From Coptis chinensis (taxonomy: Eukaryota > Streptophyta > Magnoliopsida > Ranunculales > Ranunculaceae): a stretch of DNA of 64,000 nucleotides. The DNA is taken from assembly GCA_015680905.1 (NCBI GenBank), contig CM027383.1, positions 94,004,001-94,068,000 on the forward strand, given 5' to 3'. Position numbers and translations under genes: made by a program. The stretch's first letter is position 1; every line of letters begins with the position of its first letter. Below, one piece after another: positions 49,997 to 61,089 of this stretch. The notes under the pieces were generated by a model, which was given only the letters and a program-made list of their open reading frames with translations, searched no databases and was not told where the DNA came from.

Positions 49997-52900
49997 TGTA
50001 ACGCCCGTATTTAAAATACGTATTTATTAATTAATTAATTAATTAAATTATTTATTTAAAATTCACTGGATTGGATTTGGGATATGTGGGCCTGATTTAT
50101 GGGCCCGAGTCTGTGTTGGGCTTAGGTTTCAAACCCAGGTATATATACATATTTTTCCAGAGAATAGGGTTTTTTAGATAAAAATAAAATAAAAATAGAG
50201 GCAGAGGTAAAAGCTCGCTGGCTAGAGCGTTGGAGCGCGACGAATCGGACTAGGAGGGATTCGTGGAGCTGTTAATTAAGGTGAGTAGATTAGTTTTATA
50301 TTTAATTTTACTGTCCAAGGTTTCCGTTCATGATTTCTGTGTATTCTTTTGTCATTATTATTATTGTTAATGTCGTGGTTAAAACTTGTTAAATGGTAGC
50401 ATTACTAAAACTCTGGAGGTGGATTTGTGGAAACTGTTCGAACTCTGGAGGTTGTTAATGGCGGCATTAAGAAATCGCCAGTAAAAATTTATGTGTGAAC
50501 TGTTATTGTTGTTTTTTTTGTTGATTGAAGATTGGTGGTAGTAAGGGGATGAATGTCGGGTTTAGAATCGTTAATGGGTGTTGTTGGAAGCTTGAAGCTT
50601 TGACAAGCGTTAATGGCATCTTCGCGATTTGTTGGAGGGTAAGTGGTTGGTATGGGTGATGTCGGGGTGTATAGGTGAAGTGCATTGTTTGAATTATGGG
50701 TGGAAGGTGGCTGTCGATTTGGGTTGTGTGTTGTCGTTGGATGGAGTACGGTGGTTGGGCTGTTGAAGCTTTGAAAAAGGCTGTAATGGCGTCGCAAGAA
50801 AATCGTTTGGATTATTGTGTGAACTCGCTTTTTTGTTGTGGTATAGTTGGTGGTAGCGAGTGATTGAGGGCTGTAGAGTGAGGGGGCAGCTGTCGAAGCT
50901 CGTAGAAGCTATTAATGGAGGTCGAAAATGTAGTAATAAAATACGTTTTCCATATACAGCCATTAATGTAGTAATAAAATACGTTGATAGTGAGGGGGCT
51001 TAGATAAATACGTTGATATATTTTATTACTATCATTTTATTATAGTTTAATTCTTATAAGACTTAGATATATACGTCTTTATGAGAATTAAACTACACAT
51101 GAACTTATATTCATGGACTTTAATTTTGGGCTTTTTGATGGTTGATCAGTTTGACCTGACTGGTGATTTGGACTCGAATAATTATGTGTGATATTTGGAC
51201 TTGAGTTGTTTTTTCTTTTTAAAGTCGTCTCATTTTGATATTTGGTGGAATGAACTTATATTTTGATTATTTATATACTATTTATATTGTGCACAAATGG
51301 AAATAATGCGTGCCTTTGATGGTGACTTGAGTTCACATAAATATATTGAACGAATACATTACATGATTGATTACTATTATGAGTTGCTACTTAAATGAAT
51401 GGTAGTATTTATGAAAGCTTGAGATATTCCATATGGTGTAGTGCAATATATGATTGGCACGTGAAATAATAAGTTTCGAGATTTGATATAGAGATACTTG
51501 GATATCGTGCAATTAATAGTATTGGCACGTGATAATGTGGATTGTATTATAACGAGAAACGTTGAGCTTCAGTACAATTAAGTATACTGGCATGAGATAG
51601 AACAAGGATTATTATGGAGATTATCCAAATATGGTGGCTTAGTGCAATAATTTATTTGGCACGTGATAGAGTGAAATGGTTATGAGATACTAATGTATGA
51701 TACCTGAATAAATTATGTAACGAAAATCCTAGAACCTAGCTACCACAACTCATGTGATTTGGCCCCTGTGATGGGCGTATGTGGATATGATTGGCCCTTC
51801 TGGCTTTTCAGTGAATCTAAATGGCCCTTCGGGCGTAAGTAATTTGATTGGCCCTTCTAGCGTTTCAGTGAATCTGAATGGCCCTTCTGGCGTAGCCGAA
51901 TAGTGGCTTGATTATTCCGTTTGCAAAATTTAGAACGAGACGCGCAATATTTTATGCCGAATAGTGGCAGTACTCACATAATGGCTTTCGTGTGAGGGTT
52001 ACCTGGTATGCGATATCCCGCTTAGGGTAGCTACTCACGGAGTGGTTTATTATGTGAGGGGAGGCATGTGGATGTACATGTTCGGTGTTGGGTAGCGATT
52101 GTGGTAGCCAGGGAAACTAAGTAAGACATAGATACGACGTGATTTTAGGGACACACAAAGAAAACCTTAAATAATATAATTATGGTAATGTGTTGGTTAA
52201 TGATATATCTTTAAAGATACGATTGTATATAGTTTTGTAGAAGGGTGGGTCAAACTAATTACTTGTGCAGAGACGACCTACTCTGTGATTGAGCATGAAA
52301 TGCGGTAAATATAGAATATGCTTAGCTGGTTATTAGTTTAGTTAGAACCTAAGGCACCTCGGTGGAGGAACTAAATGCCTTAGTATTATTGTTGGGAAGC
52401 TAAGGCGCCTCAAGGGAGGAACTACATGCCTTATTTATTATGCGTATGGTTTGTTGTGTGGCTGGTGGGAAGTTACAGCGCAGGAACTAACTGCCTTATT
52501 TATTGGGTATATATATGTATAAGTATAATTTATATTTTAGGGCTACTCACACCAACATTGTTTATAATGTTGACCCGATTTGCATATTTGCTTATCGGGT
52601 GTGTACATTAAATGAACATAGTTGATAAGTCTTGACAGGTTTCATATTGAAGAAGGTTGGTTGCTGCTTGTGGTTTGCATTAGCGTCGCATTCATGATAT
52701 ATTTTGTTTTCCCTTAAGGTGTAATAGATTTTAGTTGAGACAAATGTTGTTTTATACTTTCAGTTTGTTGTAATTATAACTAAAGAGGGTTGAAAAGAGA
52801 TTTGTAACTTAATCAGATTTGTGAATTTTTGTAATGAAGAGAACTTTTGTTTATTTGAAAATTTTATTGGCTTTTAATTATCCGCGTATTTAAACTGATT

Positions 52901-53000
52901 ATGGGTTTTTGGGGGTTGAGAGTGCATCACACCTCGAAAATCGAAGAGTCGAGAACAAATATTGTTTTTTTCGAATTCTGTCGAAATTCGGGGTGTGACA
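49997..53000. mobile_element. 3-kb solo Ty3-gypsy LTR
   Basis: Begins TGTAACGCCCG and ends CGGGGTGTGACA. It is flanked by the perfect 5-bp duplication CTCTT (49992-49996 and 53001-53005). The termini and 3004-bp length are those of Tekay/Del-type gypsy LTRs. A TATATATAC box lies near 50140. The interior includes GGCCCTTC-GGCGT repeats (51760-51900) and a GGAACTAACTGCCTTA-type repeat (52355-52500). No gag or pol. Confidence 0.85.
51430..51670. repeat. ~67-bp repeats with G-box GGCACGTGA in the gypsy LTR
   Basis: GGCACGTGA at 51456, 51524 and 51658, and a decayed version (GGCATGAGA) near 51589. Each follows TAGTGCAAT/CGTGCAATT 15-20 bp upstream. CACGTG is the bZIP/bHLH G-box core. Confidence 0.75.
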
Positions 53001-53104
53001 CTCTTATTTTCACCACTGCAACATTGATGTTGCAACATGCCACATCACTGTGTCTTGACTGTGTTATTTTTCCTGTGTCAATGTAGTATTACTCATAATA
53101 GAGG

Positions 53105-54117
53105 TGTTGATAATAAAGCATTACTTAAAAACATCAGATGGTTCGTGTAATAGCATTTTAGTAAGTTGGGAAATAGCCATTTGAATAATTCTTTCTCATT
53201 CTTCAGGCTATAGTTTGCATTATGCTTAGTCTCAAAAAATTCTTAGTCCCATACTATATTACTTCAATTTATGAAGGGTTTTTTTATGAACTACCTCATA
53301 GCCGCTTTTGCTTTTGGATGGAAGATCATGATTATCAATGTAGTTGTTTTTCGGCCTAATGATATACTACTTTTAAATTCATGTACAGGTTAGGAACATT
53401 TTAATTTATGAATATAAGCATTTAACGCTTTGCATGATGCTGATTACAAGATTTATGAGTGGCTAATAGCGCGCTAGGGCGAAGGCAAGTGCAAGTATTG
53501 GGTGCTTCATAAAAGTTGATGAGATTTCCAAATATTTTGTAGTCACAAATTAAATCTATACTACTACTGAACTTCTTTGACATGCTATGGTGAATAAATT
53601 ATGTAGTGAGACTTAAGAGACTTGAGATGCGGCGCTTTAGAGGGAAACCTTAAAGTTATGGTAGATTTATATTGTAATATTAGCTTTGGTTGTTTAGCGT
53701 TGAGCGTAGGCTTTCCTATGTCCTTAGATATATATTATAGCTGTACCCTCTTGGCTCTATTTTTAGAGCCTTTAGAGAGTGTCCACGTCATACAACTAAT
53801 TACTAAATAGGAGAGCCTCGAAAAAATAGGAGAGCAAAAGATAAGTTTACGTAGACCTTAACCAAAAAACCCAACTTCGTCAAATGAGAGGAAAAAAAAA
53901 AAAAAAAAAAGCGCAAGATCAGTGATCGGTGCTTTCATCTTAGAAACCCTCACTACATCCTTTCTTTACAACTAAATACCTAATTCTCTCATTTGATCTC
54001 GAGGCAGCAGATGACCCGATCTATTCCCTTGATTTTTGTTTGACAGATTTGAGGTTAGTTCTTTCTTCCCTTTTCATTATCCTCGAAATCTTCAAAGGTC
54101 TTCTCTAATAATGCATT
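53105..54117. other. Intergenic, no gene supported
   Basis: AT-rich sequence with an A-run at 53891-53910. From 53940 CT-rich leader-like sequence precedes the fragment at 54118. Confidence 0.4.
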
Positions 54118-54405
54118 ATTCTTGAAGCTTTGTTGTCGGTGCAACAAGAAGCCTTCTTTGTGTCACTTTGGGAAGCTTATCCCGAACACCGGGCAGCTTT
54201 GGTGGAAATTGTTGCAGGGTTGTTTGGCTTTAAAAAGAAATCACGAAGTCATCAGTTCCAACACCAGTATCGAAAGCAACAAAGACATCCAAATGGTTGG
54301 CCGCAGCAAGACAACTTTGTAATACCTGATGAAGACGATCCCCCATCTATAGAAGCCAAAACTCCAACCCAAAAAAAGACATGCGTTCATGGCGCAGGAT
54401 CCTAA
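54118..54405 (+). pseudogene. Unrecognised gene fragment
   Basis: Open frame with non-random composition: SVQQEAFFVSLWEAYPEHRA, GLFGFKKKS, a Gln/His-rich stretch and an acidic DEDDPPSIE. It ends at TAA 54403-54405. No family recognised. The sequence before it looks like a 5' leader, and the downstream 300 bp have no matching frame, so this may be a captured or decayed exon. Confidence 0.35.
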
Positions 54406-56425
54406 AAAGACCCACCATGTCCGACAAAGTCGTGCTCCTTGCAATGGTTGGGATGGGGATTCTCAGAAACAACGACAACAAAAACTACAATAAGACTACT
54501 AGAGTATCATCAACATTATTCATCCAGTCCACAAACATTCTGTGTAAAATGTTGCGAGTCGAATGAGATTATTCTTGGGCCACTTCATGAGCAGTATATG
54601 ACTAGCTTGATGCAGTCTCTCATTATCCGGACATCTTGGGGACAATTCTCACTGACAACAAACAAAAAATTGATCATCAAGACTTTCTCTGGTTTTTTTG
54701 GCAGCCTAAGATATTTTTAAAGTATAGGAAATTGTTTTAACCACATGCGAACCGAACAAGGTATTGTCTTTTATTTCTTATTTTATTCTTCTTTGATCTT
54801 CTATGATTCACTTAATTTCTTGATTCACTAAGTTGATTTAATGATATCTACTTTATAATTTTGATATTGGTTGTTTTATTTGAATGATTACTCTTGATGT
54901 TGATATTGATATTGATCATTCAGTGTTTCCATGATTGAAAATTGAAACATGCTTCACCCTGTCTCTTTCCTTACAATGTTCATAAATCTATCGTTTACTT
55001 CCATGTGTTACGAGGATCTGCTCGAATGGAGTCTGGGAGAGGCAATGGTATATATACAGAGGAGGCTTTTTAATATATCATACACAATAAAACTAGAACA
55101 TGTAAAGTATGCACTATATTCCATGTAATATAGATCTGACTTATAAAAGTTGGAGTGGAAATATATTATAATACAATTATGAAACGCAACCCGTTCGTAG
55201 GTTGTTCGACATGACATAGATGGCTATCAATTTTATAAATCACAATTTGTGTTTTTTCATTAACTATAATTTCTCTTATCAATGTATAATGTATTGTAAA
55301 ACTACTTTGATTTTCATCACTGTCATTTTGTGAACCATTTGCTGTTATCACTAAGCTATAACCAGTTCTACTACATGTTGGCAAATTTAGAAAAGTAAAT
55401 CGGGGATTAGTTATAATCGATTGCAAATTTAGAAAGTACATGTTTGCCTCTTACACATTCTTTTACTTATGCATGAGTTTCAATATGTTGTTGAGCATCA
55501 CTACTTGGTCTTGACTTACATCAAGTGTGAGCGTCAAATGAGAAACAAGATGATGTATGTTAGGCTCACTTCTAGAACAATGATCATGCTATTAATAGCT
55601 GAAGTTATTAGCTAGGAGGAATTTTAGAGGATTGTTCGTAAAAAAAATAAACCGTCTTCCTTTTAAGCGTTGCTAGAGAATTGTCATCTTGGCTGGAGGA
55701 CCTTAAGGGGACTTTAAACATTACCACTAAGATTAAGGAGCTTTTTCACACTGCATTCATACATTTTATAGTTCAATTATGGAAGGCTAGAATAAGGAGG
55801 TTCACTGATCCCACAAGATGAAGGTTACATTACAATTTTGTTGCGTCAACTCATTGGATTGATCTTTGATTCTTTGTCCATGCTTGAATACATGGACGGG
55901 ATCAGGTAGGGGTAAGAATCATCTTTAATAAATTAAAGTATCAATGATCATCCGCTTCAAAGTAGTTTTAGTAGTTTTCTGTGGAAAATATGCCAGTTTT
56001 AATTTTAGTCTCTATTGTTCTTTGTTTCTTATAATTTCTTTTCTATTTTGTTAGTCAGAGTTAGCAGCGCTAATGTACAAGAGGAGTAGACTTATCTGGA
56101 GAATCTGAAGTTGAGTAGACTTATCTGGAGAAGCTGAAGTCGTTAGTGCTCTAGGGTGGGTTCAAAACCATTATAAAGTTTGAGTGCATTAGTTTGATTT
56201 ATTATTGAAAAAATAAATTGCATTAGTGTGATCATAGAAAGAAATAATTTAATACCTTTTACATGTCAAGCTGATACCCTTTTGTACAATTCATTAAATA
56301 ATTCGCATTTTCTGAACTTATTTCATATTGTTATGATTCTCTGAACAATTTCTTATTTAAATGATTATCATTATAGGAGAGGAAGCAGTTTTATACTTAT
56401 CCTCTGGTATTCAAAGGAGAATATT
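54406..56425. other. Decayed sequence, possible LINE relic
   Basis: No intact gene. Around 55690-55810 one frame reads IKELFHTAFIHFIVQLWKAR, which resembles the tail of plant non-LTR retrotransposon proteins; this is weak. A short direct repeat GAGTAGACTTATCTGGAGAA occurs near 56085 and 56112. Confidence 0.35.
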
Positions 56426-57357
56426 CACAGGGACACATTCATAAAAGATGGCCTCAACCACTCTTTGGCTGTTCACCTCAAAACCCTTTGCGCAGATACA
56501 ATACTTGTTGTTCTTCATGTGCTGGACATAATTTGCCTTGCTTTTGTTTGACCCATTTCAAAGTTGGTCTTGAAAATCGGTTAATGGTGAGCTGATGTGT
56601 AATAGAGACAAAATAAGTCGTAGTTAAGACACAAGATTTCGTAGTAAAGAGACCTTTATTAAATCAAGAAATTTGAATTTGCCAATATAATAGAGAAGGT
56701 CTTCTGAGTAAATTTCTCTAGCATTGCCAATTACAAAGCCTTCATTAACATCAGCATTGCAGAGTGCTCTAATGCACCTAATCATATGTCGCACCATTTC
56801 ATGTAGGGCCTGGGAAATACACAATTTATCAGACTACACAAGAAATTGGAGTCTCAACTAAAAAATGGTGAAATTTAAGTCTGAAGGAGGCACGAGAAGT
56901 GTACCCAATCATGACAAGCAACAAGAAAATGATCAGGCTCCACCGTGTCCGTTCCAAAGAACTGAAAGAAGGTACATTAAAATCCGTAGTCTGCAGGTTA
57001 AACTTCATCTTTGTGACTCGAGGAGGGTAGTCGACTTTTACAATTGAAATATTTGAATGCAAAATGTGACTCTGCTTATAACTGCAAGTCTGTCATGGTT
57101 CAAGTTCAACTGGAATGTTAACAAAACAGTGTGCAAGTGACCCGTAAAATCAGATTCCAACTTTAGCATTGAAGCTTCAAAGGACTCTAATATGCATTCA
57201 TTCTATACAATAATGCTGAGCATCTTATCAAAAACTTATTCAATGTCTATCCTTAAGCACCAAATTGCTTACCTTGGTTTCTGACTGGTGGAAGACGGGT
57301 CTTGCACCTTCCCTGTAGGTGTATACTTTGAGCGTCTGTTCCATCAGTTCATAGCTC
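56426..57357 (-). pseudogene. Exostosin-type glycosyltransferase (GT47) fragments
   Basis: Four minus-strand pieces in order. 57357-57273: SYELMEQTLKVYTYREGARP, then VFHQ, an exact exon with AG/GT borders. About 56962-56870: WNGHGGA and, after a one-base frameshift, DHFLVACHDW. 56809-56715: ALHEMVRHMIRCIRALCNAD, then VNEGFVIGN. 56545-56426: SNKSKANYVQHMKNNKYCIC, then KGFEVNSQRVVEAIFYECVP. These match plant exostosin-family enzymes that build cell-wall polysaccharides in the Golgi. The exon normally between the first two pieces is absent, as is the N-terminus with its membrane anchor. Confidence 0.75.
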
Positions 57358-57690
57358 CTACAAATATTTATCAAATCGAAATATTCAAGTAAAGAACTCT
57401 TACCTTAACCTTTGCTACGCACCGACTCTCTTATCGATTCTATTAGCCTAAGCGTCTTCGCTAACTCGCTCGCCTATTATAACCCCTACTCAATTGTATA
57501 GTAGGGTAGGCTAACTCAGCCGCTTACTTCTCCGTTTCGTGCGTGAATGGCGGTTCTCAGATGAGGGAATCATTCCGGCTAGAATGAAACTTTTTACATT
57601 CAAATTCAAATTCTAACTTTTTACAGGCATACCAATCAAAAAGCGTACAATTCGCATGCACCACTATTAATAAACTCGAATATCCTTGTA
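57358..57690. other. Unassigned spacer
   Basis: Contains an imperfect inverted segment (CCCCTACTCAATTGTATAGTAGGG, 57484-57507, as two arms). The less AT-rich 57420-57560 differs from its surroundings and might be organellar, but I cannot assign it. Confidence 0.3.
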
Positions 57691-57756
57691 GTTGGATCCC
57701 ACATAATAGTCCTACATCAGTTTGTTGGATCCCACATAATAGTCCTACATCAGTTT
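57691..57756. repeat. 33-bp tandem duplication
   Basis: GTTGGATCCCACATAATAGT followed by CCTACATCAGTTT occurs at 57691 and 57724, identical copies. Confidence 0.9.
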
Positions 57757-57888
57757 GTCCACAATATCTCCAGTACAATAAAGGAATAAGGCAAAGGCCT
57801 CCTTACGGTCATTATGTGGGAGAATTTGGATGGTGTCGCTATATACAGTATGATTATTATTCTTCTGGTTACCAATCACCATAGACAC

Positions 57889-58160
57889 TATGTACGTAAT
57901 ATTTATAGCGTTTCTTTTATATGGTCCCGCTTATTCATATTTGAAGAATTTTAACTTAATCCATTTTTTTGTTAAAATAGGTCCTAGGAGAATTTTTTGG
58001 GACAAAATACTAAATGTAATATATAATTGGTTATATAATCAAGGTTACATAGACCATTTTCATACGAAAACCTTAACTAGGGCTATAAGAGGATTATCAG
58101 AACTAACTCATTTTTTTGATAGACAAGTAATTGATAGAATTACAAATGGTATTTCGAAAG
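57889..58160 (+). pseudogene. ndhF: Nuclear plastid DNA: 3' end of ndhF
   Basis: Reads as the C-terminal part of plastid NADH dehydrogenase-like subunit 5: [53 protein letters not shown], then [20 protein letters not shown] and TNGISK. The frame is open with several substitutions relative to what is typical. It stops matching at 58160, and flanking sequence is nuclear, so it is a NUPT rather than a functional gene. Confidence 0.85.
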
Positions 58161-58162
58161 TG

Positions 58163-58330
58163 TCAGTACCTTCGGCCTGCACACTCCATTAATCTGCCCG
58201 ATAGGCAGTCATATGCCATGTGTCCACATCCACCACAGTTGTGGCATATCATCAAGCCCCCCATGCAATCCCTGATCATGTGCCCAACCTGATGGCAGCT
58301 CCAGCAAACAATGTCTCTGTAACCACTATC
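58163..58330 (-). pseudogene. Last exon of a CNBP/GIS2-like zinc-knuckle protein
   Basis: Minus frame of 55 codons ending TGA (58165-58163). RDIVCWSCHQVGHMIRDC and CHNCGGCGHMAYDC are two CCHC knuckles (C-x2-C-x4-H-x4-C), followed by [11 protein letters not shown] at the stop. This is the typical end of plant CNBP-like single-stranded nucleic-acid-binding proteins. Upstream of 58330 there are no more knuckles, so only one exon is present. Its stop codon lies 3 bp from the plastid fragment. Confidence 0.75.
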
Positions 58331-58556
58331 GAGTGTATAATGTATAATAGGTCTATAAGCTTAAATGTTATAGAGATTTTGTTGGAGTGAAGAGTCGAAG
58401 ACAAGGTGATATGTTTATAATGCAGCCTAACCCCACAACATGTAAAACATAATATGCTTAATGAAAATGAAATGAGCACATAAAAATGTCCACACATAGC
58501 AATAAAGTTTGAAATTATAAACAAGATGTGAAATCCACCAAGATTACGACTTTTAA

Positions 58557-58740
58557 AAAGTTACTAATGCAGCCCTAAGAGGAGTCTCAACTTTCAAGGC
58601 AAGATTGCAAAAGGATGCAAGACTTGATCCTTGCTTCAAACCGAGGAACAATCGGAAGAAGGCAAAGAACTGGACATGTCATCAGAACTAAATTTTGTTC
58701 TTAAAGGGGGAGAACTACTCAAACGTACAAGGAAAAAGGT
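58557..58740 (+). pseudogene. Possible VAN3-binding/FORKED-like gene fragment
   Basis: VTNAALRGVSTFKARLQKDA is followed, after a frame change near 58640, by LKGGELLKRTRKK. Both motifs recall the segment before and at the start of the pleckstrin-like domain of plant VAN3-binding (FORKED-like) proteins. The match is short and the frame broken; treat as tentative. Confidence 0.4.
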
Positions 58741-59326
58741 ATGGCTCTCCGACAACAACCTTAAAACTTATTTAGGTATTTCAATGTCAATGACTACACT
58801 ACCCCTTGCCAATGCACACCCCACAATTCTACACCATTGACTTTAAGATTCCACGAAGATATTTTTGAAGTAGCTCACAGCCTAGAATTTCTAAATTCCA
58901 TAACGATGTTGACCAACTAACATGTATTCATGAATACTACGTGCTACCAGTGCTCTTCCACAGGCGAGTTTAGATTCGATATCAATTCAAATTGGCGGGT
59001 AAAGAAGAGTGAGAGATATATGGAGAGAATGGAGAAACTATTTTTTAGCTCTCTGTTTCATTCTCAAGTCATTACTTATCAATCATCTTTCTTTTATTCC
59101 CTGAACCTTGAATCATATCGCGGTGGTTGCTAAAATGAAAAGCGGGCATATGGTAGGAGCTTTCACAAAAAAGAAAAAGTGTAAGCAAAACTTTATACCT
59201 TAAGTGGTCTTGAATTGCACTGCTCATTTGTGATCAAGCAACATGTCATGCTTTTAGGTGTAGTTTTTGATGTCTGTTTCAATGTTCAACAGTGGCCCGG
59301 AAGAGAAAGCGAAGAAAAACTGCCGA
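58741..59326. other. Spacer without supported gene
   Basis: Nothing recognisable. A short plus ORF at 58930-59133 has no motif. Confidence 0.4.
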
Positions 59327-59500
59327 AAGGATGATTGATGTGAAATCCAAAAGACAAAAACTGACTTGGTCCTAACCAAACTGCGATAAAAAAAACGAGA
59401 AAAAATATTTCCCCACTTTTTCATAAACTCTTCCACCGATAGAAGTTTAACTAACTGAAGTTTAACTAAATACAAGCTGAGAAAGCGAATGTAATGCATC
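59327..59500. repeat. Duplicated block A (copy at 60826-60990)
   Basis: Shares AAAGACAAAAACTGACTTGG, GATAAAAAAA, and AACTCTTCCACCGATAGAAG with 60826-60990; that copy has a ~60-bp insertion. On the minus strand both give LIRTKSVFVF-like or LVRTKSVFVF-like frames, possibly a decayed exon. Confidence 0.75.
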
Positions 59501-59902
59501 TTTCACATTATTGATTAACTAAGTGGCTCAAGAAGTGAAAGTTTACAGTAATGAGTAACCTTATACTTGCAGTGTTACGAGTACCAAAAGGTTTCCAAAG
59601 ATATTGATTGCCTTATTTTATTTTATTTGCTAAAATAAAATAGCTATACATGAAAGGATTACAACTTACAAGTCGAATCCTTAGCGAAGTGACAACTAGA
59701 GTTGTGTCATCAATAGCTCCCATGTAACGGCATCCCATATTCAAGTTCGCAAAACCACCCACACACTAAACATATCTATTTATGTTTATAGTAAGATTGT
59801 TCACAAGGTCTACTTAATTTTATCACGAGAACACACTATTTACATTTGTCAAGAAGATAGAATATAAGCCTATGTTTGAGCTAACAAAAGAAGGATTCTC
59901 GC

Positions 59903-60062
59903 AAGGGTGACCACAAAAGAAGGATTACGCTCCAATGCATTTCCACCACAAAGGCCCGCCAGTTGGAGAGGCAACCGGAGCGGCGGTTGGAGAGGTTACA
60001 ACCATGCGGGGAGGGATGATACCAATACTCCGAGTATTGGAAACTTACCTCTTCAAAGGTCC
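59903..60062. repeat. Duplicated block B (copy at 60648-60800)
   Basis: Near-identical to 60648-60800: CACAAAAGAAGGATT, CGGTTGGAGAGGTTACAACC, GATGATACCAATACTCCGAG. One frame encodes a Gly/Arg/Trp-rich GGWRGNRAGGWRGYNHAGRD-like peptide in the second copy and a similar one here. Confidence 0.85.
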
Positions 60063-60130
60063 CTTTTTTTGAGCCTTGAGTTTTTCATTGGTGGAAATCC
60101 TGAAAGGGACCCTTGAAAGGCGACCAATCT

Positions 60131-60640
60131 ACTTTCATGGATGGCGTTGCTCTTGGGTTAGTTCATGGAGCTCGGCTCCCGGTGACATTGCGTACTTCAC
60201 CCAATCTGAGGGGATGCATCATGCAGCTTTACAACCACATAGCGGATGCTTATCGGGGGTGAGGCTTTTCGTTTTTCCTATTTACTATTGTTATGCATGC
60301 ATTTAGTTCTATCTTTCTTTGTCTTTCTGATTTTTTTTTCGTTTCTCATTGCGAGGTTATTGGAGCGATTGCAGTCTACACTCTACACAATCTTCTATTT
60401 AGTACGAGCGAGTGTAAAGAATGGATTATAGATTTAATTACCTCACCCTTACCAAATCAGCGCACCGATCTTTGGATCACACGTGTGGCCCGGGCGAGGT
60501 ATTATCGACTTACGGATCAAAGCGAAAGGGGATGCTAGGGGTGATACATTCAAGAAAGTTAAAGTTTTGGAAACGGATGCTCACGAGCATATCCGACAAA
60601 CAAGAGAAGAAAGAACATTGGTTGCAAAGGGTATCGAGGC
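60131..60640 (+). pseudogene. Unrecognised two-exon gene fragment
   Basis: Exon-like frame from ATG 60135: MDGVALGLVHGARLPVTLRT, RGCIMQLYNHIADAYRG. It is followed by a likely GT-AG intron (about 60258-60354, T-rich before CATTGCGAG). The second piece is VIGAIAVYTLHNLLFSTSEC, ITSPLPNQRTDLWITRVARA, RYYRLTDQSERG. After a one-base shift near 60533 it continues DARGDTFKKVKVLETDAHEH, REERTLVAKGIEATR. Composition is clearly protein-like, but I know no family. It leads directly into block B. Confidence 0.4.
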
Positions 60641-60647
60641 AACAAGG

Positions 60648-60990
60648 GTGGCCACAAAAGAAGGATTCTGCTCCAATGCCTTTCCGACCCACAGGCGGTT
60701 GGAGAGGCAACCGAGCAGGCGGTTGGAGAGGTTACAACCATGCGGGGAGGGATGATACCAATACTCCGAGTATTGGAAACTTACCTCTTCAAAGGTCCTC
60801 TTGTTTTGAAAATAAGAAAGGGTGATTGATCACGAAATCCAAAGACAAAAACTGACTTGGTCCTAATCAAAGCTGCGATAAAAAAATGAGAAAAATATTT
60901 CCTAAAGTGCTTCGTCAATTTCCTAAACACACCTAATTTGCACTTATATAGTGTCCACTTTTTCCTAAACTCTTCCACCGATAGAAGTTT
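60648..60990. repeat. Second copies of blocks B and A, adjacent
   Basis: Block B' (60648-60800) is followed directly by block A' (60826-60990). In the first pair A precedes B with 400 bp between, so the order differs: A, B, unknown gene, B', A'. All copies are in the same orientation. Confidence 0.75.
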
Positions 60991-61089
60991 AAAACTTAGA
61001 AATTAATACCTATTCTATATTCTTCATCTCCAATTCACGCAGTTTACAATAAATCTTCATCACATTCATCTTTATCCCTCTCTTCCTCC

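Larger units (their letters stand above)
49591..53094. mobile_element. MULE-like MITE with 10-bp target duplication, opened by a solo LTR
   Basis: Flanked by ATAATAGAGG at 49581-49590 and 53095-53104. The inverted ends read CAATAATTCTACACTGACAC at left and GAGTAATACTACATTGACAC at right (reverse complement). Similarity continues about 75 bp to the GCAACATCAATGTTGC motif. Removing the 3-kb LTR and its duplication leaves about 0.5 kb, a non-coding MITE. The 9-10 bp duplication suggests the Mutator superfamily. Confidence 0.8.

Noticed and set aside
57420-57560. Mitochondrial DNA insertion
   Set aside because: Composition differs from surroundings, but no mitochondrial gene could be recognised.
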